Of a stretch of 64,000 nucleotides of DNA, positions 44,137 to 52,542 are shown in pieces. Below the pieces are notes generated by a model. It saw only the letters and a program-made list of their open reading frames with translations, was not told the origin of the DNA and made no database searches. A program made the position numbers and the translations under genes. Each line of letters begins with the position of its first letter. Positions within the stretch are counted from its first letter, which is position 1. The stretch is from positions 1 to 64,000 of the forward strand of contig DATAPW010000284.1 of assembly GCA_036265005.1 (NCBI GenBank), given 5' to 3'. The DNA is from JAMXLO01 sp036265005. Lineage in GTDB: Bacteria; Pseudomonadota; Alphaproteobacteria; Acetobacterales; Acetobacteraceae.

Positions 44137-45486
44137 GTGGACACGGCCGACACGACGCCAGCCTCGCTGGCGGACCTCGACGAACGCCCACTGTCGAAGC
44201 GCCAACGTTATGCCGCCGTGCTGGTGGCGTTCGGCGAGTTCATCGACGGCTACGACCTGATCGTCATGGGCGCTGCGCTGATCCTGCTGCGGCCGCAGTT
44301 CAATCTGTCGCCTGCCGAAACCGGCGCCCTCGGCGCTTCGACCTTCCTTGGCGCCATGGTGGGGCTGCTGGTGTTCGGCGACATGACGGATCGCTGGGGC
44401 AGGCGTGCCATCTTTGTCGCCAACCTGCTGTTCTTCGTCGTCTTCTCGATCCTGTCCGCGTTCGTCAATTCGGTGCCGCAGCTGTTCGTCGTCCGCTTCC
44501 TCGTCGGCGTCGGCGTGGGCATGGATATCCCGACCAGCGCCGCCTATTTGGCCGAGATCGCACCGCGTCGTCGGCGTGGCATCATCGCCGGCTCCTTGCT
44601 GAACATCATGTGGATATTCGGCGCGATGACCTCGAACCTGATCGCGTTGCCGCTCATGGCGTGGGCCGGTACCGATGCATGGCGCTGGATGTTCGGTCTG
44701 GCGGCAGTGCCGGCGGCCCTGGTTTTGCTGGGACGCCAGGCGCTGCCGGAATCGCCGCGGTGGCTGCTGTCGCACGGTCGCACCGAGGCGGCTCGTCAGG
44801 CGCTGCACAGTTTCGGCATCGAGGCGGATGCGACGACGCTGTCCCGCCTTGGCACGCGTGTCGGCTCCTATGGCGAATTGTTCCGACCTCCCTTCCGGGC
44901 GCGCGTGCTGCTGGTCGCGCTGGTGTTCTTCCTGAACTGCATCTCCGGGCCGCTCTCGACGATCGCCGCGCCGTTTGTCCTGCGCACCGTCGGGGCGCTG
45001 TCCAACGAGACGACACTGCTGTTCAGCTCTCTGGTCTGGTGCACCAGCCTGATCGGCGTGCTGGTCGGGCTCCTGCTCATCGACCGCATTGGCCGGAGGC
45101 GTCTGCTTTACGTCGCCGCGATACCTGAAGGCTGCGCAGCATTGTTCATGGCGATCGCAGGTCCGAACCACCCGCCGCTGCTGGTCCTGGGCTTCTTCGC
45201 GTTCAGCTTCTTCAGCTGGCTCGGTCCGGCGGTGCTCACCTGGGTGTGGTCGAGCGAGCTGTTCCCCACGCGGCTGCGCGGCCGATCGCAAGGTTTTTGC
45301 AACGCCGCCTGCCGGCTGGCGATCGCGATCAACATCTTCCTCATCCCGGTCGGCGTGGCGGCGATCGGGTTCACCGCCTCGATCATCGTCCTGTCAGTGC
45401 CGCTGTTCGCGTTGGCATTGCTCGTCAGCCGGTTGGCGTTCCTCGACAGCGGCGGGCGCAGCCTGGAGGCGCTTGCCGGCGACTGA
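44137..45486 (+). CDS. MFS transporter, sugar/aromatic-acid-porter-like, 449 aa
   Basis: Twelve hydrophobic segments with MFS signatures 'GDMTDRWGRRAIF' (loop 2-3, about residues 88-100), 'PTSAAYLAEIAPRRRRG' (loop 4-5 region), 'PESPRWLLSHGR' (after helix 6, typical of the sugar porter/aromatic acid:H+ symporter group) and 'IDRIGRRRLLYV' (loop 8-9). 'FGEFIDGYDLIVMGAALILL' in helix 1 contains the D-G-Y/F-D motif of aromatic-acid:H+ symporters. GTG start with GGGGGAA upstream. The next gene on the same strand is an amidohydrolase 172 nt away, which may degrade what is imported. Confidence 0.9.
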   Translation: MDTADTTPASLADLDERPLSKRQRYAAVLVAFGEFIDGYDLIVMGAALILLRPQFNLSPAETGALGASTFLGAMVGLLVFGDMTDRWGRRAIFVANLLFFVVFSILSAFVNSVPQLFVVRFLVGVGVGMDIPTSAAYLAEIAPRRRRGIIAGSLLNIMWIFGAMTSNLIALPLMAWAGTDAWRWMFGLAAVPAALVLLGRQALPESPRWLLSHGRTEAARQALHSFGIEADATTLSRLGTRVGSYGELFRPPFRARVLLVALVFFLNCISGPLSTIAAPFVLRTVGALSNETTLLFSSLVWCTSLIGVLVGLLLIDRIGRRRLLYVAAIPEGCAALFMAIAGPNHPPLLVLGFFAFSFFSWLGPAVLTWVWSSELFPTRLRGRSQGFCNAACRLAIAINIFLIPVGVAAIGFTASIIVLSVPLFALALLVSRLAFLDSGGRSLEALAGD

Positions 45487-45658
45487 TGCCGAGGACATGC
45501 GGGAGCCGTGGTGATCGTCGGCCGGCGGATCGAGCCGGGAGCCGGCTGACCTCCGGCATCCGTCCCACCGGGGTCGGCGTGTGCGTCGCGCTGGTGGTCG
45601 CAGTTGCGGTCGGCCGCCATGGGGTTAAGCTGCCGGCCAACGAATGGAGGACGCAGCC

Positions 45659-46684
45659 ATGATCGACATGCATGCCCATTGGAGGCCCGCCGTAGTCGCC
45701 GACGCCCTGCGTGCGCGCAGCAAGGAGCCGCGCATCCTGCGCAATGGCGACGGCGCCGAGGTGCTGAAATCGCGGATGGGCGAGGAGCCGGTCGCCAGCG
45801 CATTCGACGATGTCGATTTCCATCTCGGCCGCATGGACCGCCAGGGAGTCGCGACGAGTGTGCTGTCGCTGCTCGGTTCGTTCTGCTGGATCGAATCCCA
45901 GCCGGTGGATGTGTCCTTGCCGCTGTGCCAGCGGGTCAATGACGGGTTCTCGGCGATCTGCCAGGAGCATCCCGGCCGCTTCGCCGCGTTTGCCGCGCTG
46001 CCGCTGAGCGACATGGCGGCCGCCGCCGCAGAACTCGATCGGGCGATGGCGCTGCCGGGCGTGATCGGCGCGCAGCTGCCGGGCAACTACTTCCTGACGC
46101 GCACCGACGCCGAAGCGGTGCGTCCGCTGCTCGAGGTCGCCAACCGGCACCGCGCGACGCTGCTGATCCACCACGGCCCGCGGCCGGGCGACGCGTTCCC
46201 CAAGGTCGGCGGCGACACCGACAACGCGCGCCGCCGCAACGGCACGCTGGATATGCAGGCGAGCCTGTCGTCGGTGATGGTGACGCTGTGCCTCACCGAG
46301 TTCCTGGCGCCGTATCCGGACGTGACGCTGGTCGTGCACAACCTGGGCGGCAACATTCCCTACGAGGTCGAGCGCATGGACCACCGCAGCCTGCTCGACA
46401 CGCCGGACGAGGAACTGCCCTCGTCGCGCTTCCGCAAGGCGAAGGTGTACGTGGACTGCAACTCGTTCGGCCCGCGTGCGATCGAGGCGGCGGTGAGTTT
46501 GTACGGGGCTGAGCGGATCGTGTGCGGCACCGACGGCAGTGCATTCGGCGTGGACTGGACGCGGAAGGCGCTGGCGGATGCGGCGATCGGCGAGGCGGAG
46601 CGGGAGCAGATCCTGCACCGCAATGCGGCGGCGATGCTGGCGCGGGTCTCGGGCAGCGCGGAACGGGCCATGGCCGCTGACTGA
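45659..46684 (+). CDS. amidohydrolase family protein (ACMSD-like), 341 aa
   Basis: Metal-dependent TIM-barrel enzyme of the amidohydrolase_2 family. The N-terminal 'MIDMHAHW' supplies two metal-binding His residues. Further expected ligands are in 'LLIHHGPRPGD' and 'VVHNLGG', and the final catalytic Asp in 'IVCGTDGSAFG'. Members include decarboxylases of aromatic acids (ACMSD, gamma-resorcylate decarboxylase) and hydrolases. The start at 45659 has a strong GGAGG 7 nt upstream. Together with the preceding MFS gene of aromatic-acid-porter type, it suggests uptake and processing of an aromatic carboxylate; the substrate is not determined. Confidence 0.87.
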   Translation: MIDMHAHWRPAVVADALRARSKEPRILRNGDGAEVLKSRMGEEPVASAFDDVDFHLGRMDRQGVATSVLSLLGSFCWIESQPVDVSLPLCQRVNDGFSAICQEHPGRFAAFAALPLSDMAAAAAELDRAMALPGVIGAQLPGNYFLTRTDAEAVRPLLEVANRHRATLLIHHGPRPGDAFPKVGGDTDNARRRNGTLDMQASLSSVMVTLCLTEFLAPYPDVTLVVHNLGGNIPYEVERMDHRSLLDTPDEELPSSRFRKAKVYVDCNSFGPRAIEAAVSLYGAERIVCGTDGSAFGVDWTRKALADAAIGEAEREQILHRNAAAMLARVSGSAERAMAAD

Positions 46685-46699
46685 GAGAGTGGCGCCGGC

Positions 46700-47101
46700 C
46701 AAGGCTGTTCGGTCGAGGTAGAACTCCTCGACGGTCATCCTGATCCCGGGAGGATCGAGCCGGATTTTGCCGGACGGGAAAACCTGTGTGGCAATCTCGT
46801 CCGGCACGGCGCGTGGCGAACGATGCGCTGCTCGCCGGGCCGGACAATCAGCTAATGCTGCACCGACGGCAGCCTGAAAGGGGCGCGTAGCCTCGCGGCA
46901 CGATCCCGCGTGCCGCTGGCCGGGGACAGCACCTCGACCAGCACCCGCTTTGCCGGGTGCGCTGCAAGGTATCGTGCGCCGAGCGCTTGCACCGGTTGTG
47001 TGAGGCCCGTGCGGGCGCATTCGCAACCACCTGCCATCGATCCGCTCAAACCGCGCGGAAGGCCGCTGATCCACCCAGGCCAGGAACGCGTCCCGGGTCA
47101 T
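46700..47101 (-). pseudogene. Uma2-family (DUF820) nuclease-like gene, frameshifted
   Basis: Three minus-strand frames contribute. 'MTRDAFLAWVDQRPSARFER' then 'IDGRWL' (N-terminus) begins at 47101. 'VANAPARASHNRCKRSAHDTL' is in a second frame. 'RVLVEVLSPASGTRDRAA' followed by 'FRLPSVQH' (the E-V-L-S-P core) is in a third. 'GKIRLDPPGIRMTVEEFY' (C-terminus) returns near 46720. This order is that of Uma2 proteins (PD-(D/E)XK fold), with an internal deletion as well as frameshifts. It is clearly non-functional. Confidence 0.75.
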
Positions 47102-47277
47102 GGGGTCTCGGGCCGGTTAGTCCGGGCGCGCGTCATAAGGGAGGCTCCGGTTCTCTCCCCGTCGAGGTAACGCTGGCGGAAGGGCGGGCGGGTCGTGCCG
47201 CCGCGACGGCGGCCGGAATCGGGACGGCGGGGCAGCCATGGGACGGCCCCGTGCATGACCCGGTCGGGACCATCGGT

Positions 47278-48021
47278 TCAGGGTGGGCCGGTGCCGCGCG
47301 CTGCCACGGATGGCGGATATGGTGTCGACGCCAGAGGAGGCACGATGGCGGGCACCGCCACGATGCGCCTGCATGCGTCCACGAACAGTGCGGCAAGGCT
47401 GCCGTTGTTGGCGATGATGGCGATGGAGATCTCATGCCACAGCGGATGAGCCGGCACGATCCCGAGGTCGCGACAGATATCGGCGATAACGGCGCCGACC
47501 GGACGGCGGCGAACCTGGGCGGCGATCTCGCTGGGCGTGGGCAGCCGGGCGATGCGCGGGTCGGACGTGCCGGCGCTGCGCCCCGTCGGCCGGGCAGCGC
47601 GCGGCTGGCGAAGGGATGGCGCGCGTATGGCAACCGGCGCGGCCGGTACGCGCGCGAGGCGGCCGACCAGCCTGGCCTCGAGCGCGGCGGCGCGATGCAG
47701 GCCGCGGGTGATGCACGCCAGGATCTGCGCGATGTCGATGGTGCCGAAGTTGCGGGTGAATTCGGTGAGGTTGGTGGCGGCGGTGCGCTGTTGCAGCGTG
47801 CTGGCCAGTTGCCTGCCGTAATCGATGAGTGTGCGCACGAGGCCGAGGAGGCGCCCGGGATGGTTGGGTGGGACGGTGGTGGCGGGCAGGGCGGTCACGA
47901 ACGAAACAAGAACACAGAGCCTTGGCGGTGTCAAGGAATATTTTCCAGAGCCGTGCGTTGGGCTGCTCCCGACTGCCGCGCCCGAAGCTGGTCCCCGAAG
48001 GTGGTCAATGCCAGCGGACAC
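47278..48021 (-). CDS. hypothetical protein, 247 aa
   Basis: I recognise no named family. The core contains 'LGLVRTLIDYGRQLASTLQQ' (about 60-79), 'AQILACITRGLHRAAALEAR' (about 98-117), a Pro/Arg-rich linker, and 'LPTPSEIAAQVRRRPVGAVI' then 'ADICRDLGIVPAHPLWHEIS' followed by 'IAIIANNGSLAALFVDA' (about 164-221). I recall this pattern as a multi-copy conserved hypothetical of Acetobacteraceae, but cannot confirm it. The first 38 residues look non-coding; a GTG near 47897 (before 'TALPATTVPP') may be the real start. No signal peptide. It lies among element debris (Uma2, ISL3). Confidence 0.5.
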   Translation of the reverse strand: MSAGIDHLRGPASGAAVGSSPTHGSGKYSLTPPRLCVLVSFVTALPATTVPPNHPGRLLGLVRTLIDYGRQLASTLQQRTAATNLTEFTRNFGTIDIAQILACITRGLHRAAALEARLVGRLARVPAAPVAIRAPSLRQPRAARPTGRSAGTSDPRIARLPTPSEIAAQVRRRPVGAVIADICRDLGIVPAHPLWHEISIAIIANNGSLAALFVDACRRIVAVPAIVPPLASTPYPPSVAARGTGPP

Positions 48022-48029
48022 GAGCCGCC

Positions 48030-48143
48030 ATCGGCCACATCATCGGCTTGGCGGTCCGCATGCAGATCGATAATTCGGCGTCGCTGGAAATCACGGACGA
48101 GCGTGCGATAGCGCTGACCCCGCTTCCAGGTGAAGCCGTCGAC
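48030..48143 (-). pseudogene. ISL3-type transposase fragment
   Basis: A 38-residue fragment, 'VDGFTWKRGQRYRTLVRDFQ' then 'RRRIIDLHADRQADDVAD', matches the start of the DDE domain of ISL3-family transposases. There the pattern is acidic-D-x-F/W-A/T-x-R/K-R-G-x-x-Y-x-T followed by R-R-x-V/I-x-L-L-x-D-R. Flanking sequence in the frame is unrelated, so only a relic remains. Confidence 0.65.
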
Positions 48144-48285
48144 AGGTTCATAGCCGCTACGAACGGCGTTGGTTGGATATTCCCTCCGGGCGAATTCCAC
48201 GCGCACTTCCACGATCTCTACCACGCTCACCTCCACGTGCAGCCGCTATCCAACGATCACGGTCCAAACCAGAGAGGAGGGAATT

Positions 48286-48513
48286 ATGCCGCTGATCCAA
48301 GTGAACCTGATTGAGGAGGTCTTCACCCCCGAGCAAAAGCGTCAGATCATCAAGAAGCTCACAGACGCGATGGTCGAGGTCGAAGGCGAGGCGATGCGCG
48401 GCGTCACCTGGGTAACCATCCAGGAGGTGCGCAGCGGCGAGTGGGGGATCGGCGGCCAGCCGCTGACCACGGCCGACGTGAAGGCGCTCGCGGCTGGCAA
48501 AGCGGCCGCGTGA
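48286..48513 (+). CDS. 4-oxalocrotonate tautomerase family protein, 75 aa
   Basis: Small tautomerase with the catalytic Pro directly after the start Met (MPLIQVNLIEEVFTPEQK), exposed when Met is removed. The body 'KLTDAMVEVEGEAMRGVTWV' and 'TIQEVRSGEWGIGGQPLTTA' matches the family. Its members work on keto-enol intermediates of aromatic degradation or similar compounds. AGGAGGG lies 4-5 nt before the ATG. The frame is open upstream from 48169 but Pro-1 fixes this start. No neighbouring pathway genes are evident. Confidence 0.87.
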   Translation: MPLIQVNLIEEVFTPEQKRQIIKKLTDAMVEVEGEAMRGVTWVTIQEVRSGEWGIGGQPLTTADVKALAAGKAAA

Positions 48514-49179
48514 GACTGTGATAGAGGCATGGCTCGATTGGGGTCGGTGTTAGGGTTAGTGTGCTTCACCCCATCGCGCCGTGCCCTGCCGCTCCGCAAC
48601 GGCGCCTGCCCAACCGAATCGAGAGGAGCGCCGGGCGGAAATGACTGCGCAGCTCAGGGAGGCCGGCTACGCCGATATCCGCATGGTGTCGGACGCGGCG
48701 AACACGATGCCGATCTTCGTTGCACGCAAAGCTTGGAGCATTCGCCGATCAGATGGAATCAGCCGATTAGATGAAGGTGCTGGCGAAGGCAGGCAGCCGG
48801 AGCAGGCGAGGCTGCATAGGGCCTGCAAACCATACGCCGCGTCAACCAGATTTAAAGTCACCAGGTTCAAAGCGGATAGAGTGACCATAGCACGGCGCTG
48901 GTGCCCGGCGGCCGGTTAGGCGCCTCGATAACTTCATAGACATTCGCGATGACTGTGCGTGCCCATCAGACCACAGCAGAGGGACCAACGCCGATGACCT
49001 GCTGGCGTGACTTCGGAACGGCCTGACCATCCACCCGCGTGCCGACGAGTTGCCCAAGGCCGTAGCTGGCCACGCCGATCCGCCAGTCGTCCGCAATCGT
49101 CACCGACCGTGGCCGTACGAGGCGATTGTGGCAGGCTGTAGGCCAGAGTCGCGACGATTGGACTGCACGCCAGGCCGCC
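48514..49179. other. intergenic region, possible gene debris
   Basis: About 670 bases. The stretch 48610-48740 in one plus-strand frame reads 'MTAQLREAGYADIRMVSDAA' and 'MPIFVARK', which resembles the last residues of a methyltransferase, but the rest of such a gene is absent. The remainder up to the carbonic anhydrase stop shows nothing recognisable. Confidence 0.4.
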
Positions 49180-49887
49180 CTAGAGAAAAGCGACGACACC
49201 CTGATCAAGGTCATAGCGCGCGTACACGACCTTCACCTTGCCTTCATGTTCAAGGTGCTCGACGATCTTGCTGCGCGTCGAAATCTTCCGCGCGCCTAGC
49301 CTGGCATTTTCGCGCACTGCGTTGTCAACGAAATCGCCCGGCTTGCCGTAGACCGCCTTGGCCGCGGGCACGATCGCGTCGACCATCGGCGCGATGAAGC
49401 CTGACAGTTTCGTACGCTTCGCGACAACCTCGCAGGCCGCCTCAACCGCACCGCAACGCTGGTGCCCGAGAACGACGACCAGCGGCGATCCCAGGTGCTC
49501 GGCACCGTATTCGATCGTGCCCATAGCCGCCGTGTCGGCCACATTGCCAGCATTTCGCACGACGAACAGCTCGCCCAACCCGACGCCGCCGAAGATCAGC
49601 TCAGGTGAAACCCTGCTATCCGAGCAGGTGAGGATCGTTGCCCAGGGAGACTGACCATTTGCCACATCGGCGCGTTGCTTCGCCATATCCACGGCACACA
49701 ACTCCGGCGCGGTCAGAAATTTCTGATTGCCGGCCTTCAGTTTCGCGAGCGCTTCATCGGCCGTCATCGTCGTGGCGTCGGCGGCGAGGCTGAGCGGCGC
49801 GCCCGTACCCAGCAAACCGGCCGCGACAGCGCCCATTGCGACAAACGATAGAACCCTGCGACGGCTTATGTCACACGATCGGCACAT
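49180..49887 (-). CDS. beta-class carbonic anhydrase with Tat-type signal, 235 aa
   Basis: N-terminal twin-arginine-like segment 'SRRRVLSFVAMGAVAAGLLG' (residues 8-27) predicts export to the periplasm. It is followed by a beta-carbonic anhydrase: Cys88, Asp90 and Arg92 in 'LTCSDSR', His142 and Cys145 in 'GHQRCGA', plus 'LFVVRNAGNV'. The start at 49887 is chosen because it puts the signal at the N-terminus; the frame extends to 49971. A periplasmic enzyme could help CO2/bicarbonate supply alongside the cytosolic one at 1360-2223. The sigma-like fusion gene lies upstream on the same strand, about 300 nt away. Confidence 0.88.
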   Translation of the reverse strand: MCRSCDISRRRVLSFVAMGAVAAGLLGTGAPLSLAADATTMTADEALAKLKAGNQKFLTAPELCAVDMAKQRADVANGQSPWATILTCSDSRVSPELIFGGVGLGELFVVRNAGNVADTAAMGTIEYGAEHLGSPLVVVLGHQRCGAVEAACEVVAKRTKLSGFIAPMVDAIVPAAKAVYGKPGDFVDNAVRENARLGARKISTRSKIVEHLEHEGKVKVVYARYDLDQGVVAFL

Positions 49888-50190
49888 CGGTGCGTCCCAC
49901 ACTCTGACGATAGCAGCCTGCGCCGCAGTCTGAGGTCGCGCAAGCCGGAGAAGGTCTGGACCGGGGTTCATTGGAGCGCCGTCGGTTTCGCGCTCTTATG
50001 GCTGACCGTACGGCCGGTCTGCGCCCATGACGGTCGCTCTAGCCCACACCTCGCCGTCACCCGAATGCAGACGTTCGGCGGAGGGCGGCGATAGCTACTC
50101 AGATGTCTGCTGCGGGTGGGACGCCGGCCGTTCGATGCATAAAGCGGTCAACGCATCAGCGCCAATTCCGACTAACGGGTACGTTTGGTC
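49888..50190. other. intergenic region without recognisable gene
   Basis: About 300 bases between the sigma/F1-beta fusion stop and the exported carbonic anhydrase start. No coding pattern was recognised. It probably holds the promoter of the carbonic anhydrase gene. Confidence 0.4.
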
Positions 50191-51801
50191 TTACGGCTTT
50201 TGGCCGGTCGATCTCGATCTGATCTCGGCGATGCCGCCGGCAAAATAGAACGATGCGACCGGCAGGTCGTCGTGCTGCCCGTCGAGAATTTCGCCACAGG
50301 TGCGCAGCGCTTCCACAAGATTGACCCGCGCACCGGGGCGCTTGGTCCACGGTTCAGCACAGATGAACGGTTGCGCGAAGTAATTGGCCAGCTTGCGAGC
50401 GCGTTCGAGGATGCGCGGATCAGCGGGCCGCGCGCCCCACAGCAACGAGAGCGCCTCTCGCGATCGCGCCGCGATCGCCGTGTGCCGCTTGCCGATCGCC
50501 CCGGTCTCGATGAGACGCGAGCGCGAACCGCGTACATCGACGCAAGGATAGATCTTTCGCGTCGCCAGTTCGTGCGAAAGGTGGATAACGACATCGACCG
50601 GCGCGAGGCCGGCCAGACGTTCCGCCGTCCACGGCCCGTCTTCGGAGCGGAAAAAAAAGGTTTGGACTGCACCGACGGTACCCTCGCTAAAACCCTCCTT
50701 CTTCAGCGCCTCCGCATGTGAGAACCCGGGAGCTCGCTCGGCCTCCGCCTGCGGAACCAGAGTGAATAGCGATACCGGTTTGTTGCCGTCGCTGAGCCGT
50801 CGCACCAGCTCCTCCATGACCACGAATGCCCCGGCACCGAGTTCGCCAGCGATCGCCACCGTGCCGCCGCTGACGAGTGGACACATCACGTCGATGACTT
50901 TGATGCCTGTCTCAATCGGCCGGCCGCCGACGCGCGGTCCGGCAAGCAGGTTGACCGCCCTAGCAAACGCCTCGGGAGTGATCGCTGTTTCGCTATGGTG
51001 CAGGCAATCAAGAAGGGTGGCGCCACGCGGCACAGCATCGGTCGGCGAGACCGTTACGCCGCGAACGAGACCGCCCCCGGGGCGCTGGATCACCTGGATC
51101 GGAACGACGCGCCGGTTGGCTTCGTCGCTGAGCGCCAGCTCGGCGAGCAGATCAGGAGGCGATTCCGGATTGAACAGGGCTTCGACCACGTTGCCGCGGG
51201 CCTCGATAAGGCGTCCGATCCGGTTGGCAAAATCGTCGGGCAGGCCATGCGTTCGCAGAGTCTCGCTTACCATCGTCAGCATCCTTTTCTTAAGTCTGGA
51301 TCGAGCCATGTGCAGGCGGTTATTCACCGTCGTCGGCGATAGGCCGAGAAAGAGTGCAATGTCCTGGTGCGAGCACTCGTGCAGGTAGAACAGCGTCGCC
51401 GGTTCGCGCAGAGCAGCTGGCAATTCGGCGATCGCCGCCAGCGCCGCCACTACATGGTGGCGATGTTCCAGGTGCTCATCCGCGGCGGATTGCTCGCTCG
51501 CCACTGCCTCCGCCGCCTCCAGGGGGAGGGCCTGCAAGTGCTTCCGCCTCACCGCGCGCAAGGCGTGATGTCGGACGATCCCGCGCAGCCAGCCCGGGAA
51601 TGCAGTCGGCTCGGCGAGAGTGGGCAAGCCGGTCCAGGCGGCGAGGAAGGCTTCCTGCACCACGTCTTCGGCCTGGTGGAAATCGCCGACCACCGCCAGC
51701 GCCGAGCCAAAGGCAAAGTGCTGGAAGCGCTTCGTCAACTCGACAAAGCCGGCAAGGTCGCCTTGAGCCGCACGGCGGACGATATTTTCGAGATGATCCA
51801 T
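50191..51801 (-). CDS. sigma-70 family (ECF-like) sigma factor fused to a degenerate F1-ATPase beta-like domain
   Basis: 536 residues in one frame. Residues about 6-80 are sigma region 2 ('AEDVVQEAFLAAW', 'WLRGIVRHHALRAVRRK') and about 115-175 are region 4 ('HQDIALFLGLSPTTVNNRLH'). After a spacer, residues about 225-530 follow the F1 beta subunit: 'ETGIKVIDVMCPLVSGGTVA' (297-316), 'RKIYPCVDVRGSRSRLIE' (415-432), 'ARKLANYFAQPFICAEPW' (468-485), 'GEILDGQHDDLPVASFYFAG' (503-522). The P-loop GGAGVGKT is replaced by GELGAGAF (319-326), losing Lys and Thr, so ATP hydrolysis is unlikely. GAAAGGAG precedes the ATG. The sigma part should bind core RNA polymerase; the beta-like part may sense nucleotide or contact ATP synthase subunits (inference). 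No anti-sigma gene is adjacent. Confidence 0.9.
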   Translation of the reverse strand: MDHLENIVRRAAQGDLAGFVELTKRFQHFAFGSALAVVGDFHQAEDVVQEAFLAAWTGLPTLAEPTAFPGWLRGIVRHHALRAVRRKHLQALPLEAAEAVASEQSAADEHLEHRHHVVAALAAIAELPAALREPATLFYLHECSHQDIALFLGLSPTTVNNRLHMARSRLKKRMLTMVSETLRTHGLPDDFANRIGRLIEARGNVVEALFNPESPPDLLAELALSDEANRRVVPIQVIQRPGGGLVRGVTVSPTDAVPRGATLLDCLHHSETAITPEAFARAVNLLAGPRVGGRPIETGIKVIDVMCPLVSGGTVAIAGELGAGAFVVMEELVRRLSDGNKPVSLFTLVPQAEAERAPGFSHAEALKKEGFSEGTVGAVQTFFFRSEDGPWTAERLAGLAPVDVVIHLSHELATRKIYPCVDVRGSRSRLIETGAIGKRHTAIAARSREALSLLWGARPADPRILERARKLANYFAQPFICAEPWTKRPGARVNLVEALRTCGEILDGQHDDLPVASFYFAGGIAEIRSRSTGQKP

Positions 51802-52542
51802 CGCCGCTCCTTTCCCCCTTAAAGTGCCAGAAGAGGGATACGATCTTTGGCGTCTCGGGAAATTTTTTTTAACATCACGGAGCCGATCCGCGAATGCTCG
51901 CAGGTCAGGCTGCCGGCGTGAATGTCCGCTCTGGCATGCGAGCTACCGATCCACCATTCCGGGTTCCGGCCAGATCGAGCCGCCAGTCGAATGTCCGGTT
52001 TTGGTCTCGCCGTCCGGAGCAGACCGTCGGCTTCCCACCCCAAGCTTTCGTCACGATGCATCTCATTCCGGAACCGTCCAGAGAGAGCACTCAGGCGATC
52101 GGGTTGCAGCCTGTGCGTGGTCACCGCACTCCATCGCGCAGGCCCGAGAGATATGCGCCGGCGGTCACCGGCAGATGGTGCTGTTGCGCTCATCTGCGTC
52201 CGACCGTCCTCGCGAACGGGTGTTAGCCGCTCTGCCAACAGACCGGTGGGAAACACCCCGGCGACGTGCGCGCGCAAACCCGACCAACGACGATAGCATG
52301 ATCGTCGCGCGGCAGAATTTCAGTGACCTCGCAATCGAAAGCAGCGAGAGAATTCTCGAGGACGGGTGTTTCGGTGAGCATGGTGGTCCATTGGTTCCCG
52401 GCATTTCGCATGTTTCTTCCAACTCGTGGCAACGGTGGCGACGCGGTTGATCCGTTGTTGGCAGGGAACAACGGAAGGGTTAGGGTGCCCCTCACTCTCG
52501 AGGGTCATCGCTGACCTCCCGCGTACAGACAGGGGCAATCCA
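51802..52542. other. intergenic region without recognisable gene
   Basis: About 740 bases between the divergent sigma-fusion and sulfatase genes. Several overlapping short frames exist on both strands, none with family features or a good start. It should contain promoters for both genes; I could not pick out a convincing consensus. Confidence 0.4.

Noticed and set aside
44059..45291. 410-codon minus-strand frame
   Set aside because: Antisense to the MFS transporter, which has clear transmembrane segments and motifs; the frame is Gln/Arg/His-rich.
45425..46690. Minus-strand open frame extending beyond the Uma2 relic
   Set aside because: This part is antisense to the amidohydrolase gene. Only the segment 46700-47101 has Uma2 similarity.
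50191..51801. Misassembled junction of an ATP synthase gene and a sigma gene
   Set aside because: The frame is continuous, the beta-like part is divergent throughout with an altered P-loop, and no other ATP synthase genes adjoin, so a simple assembly artefact is unlikely. It still deserves resequencing.
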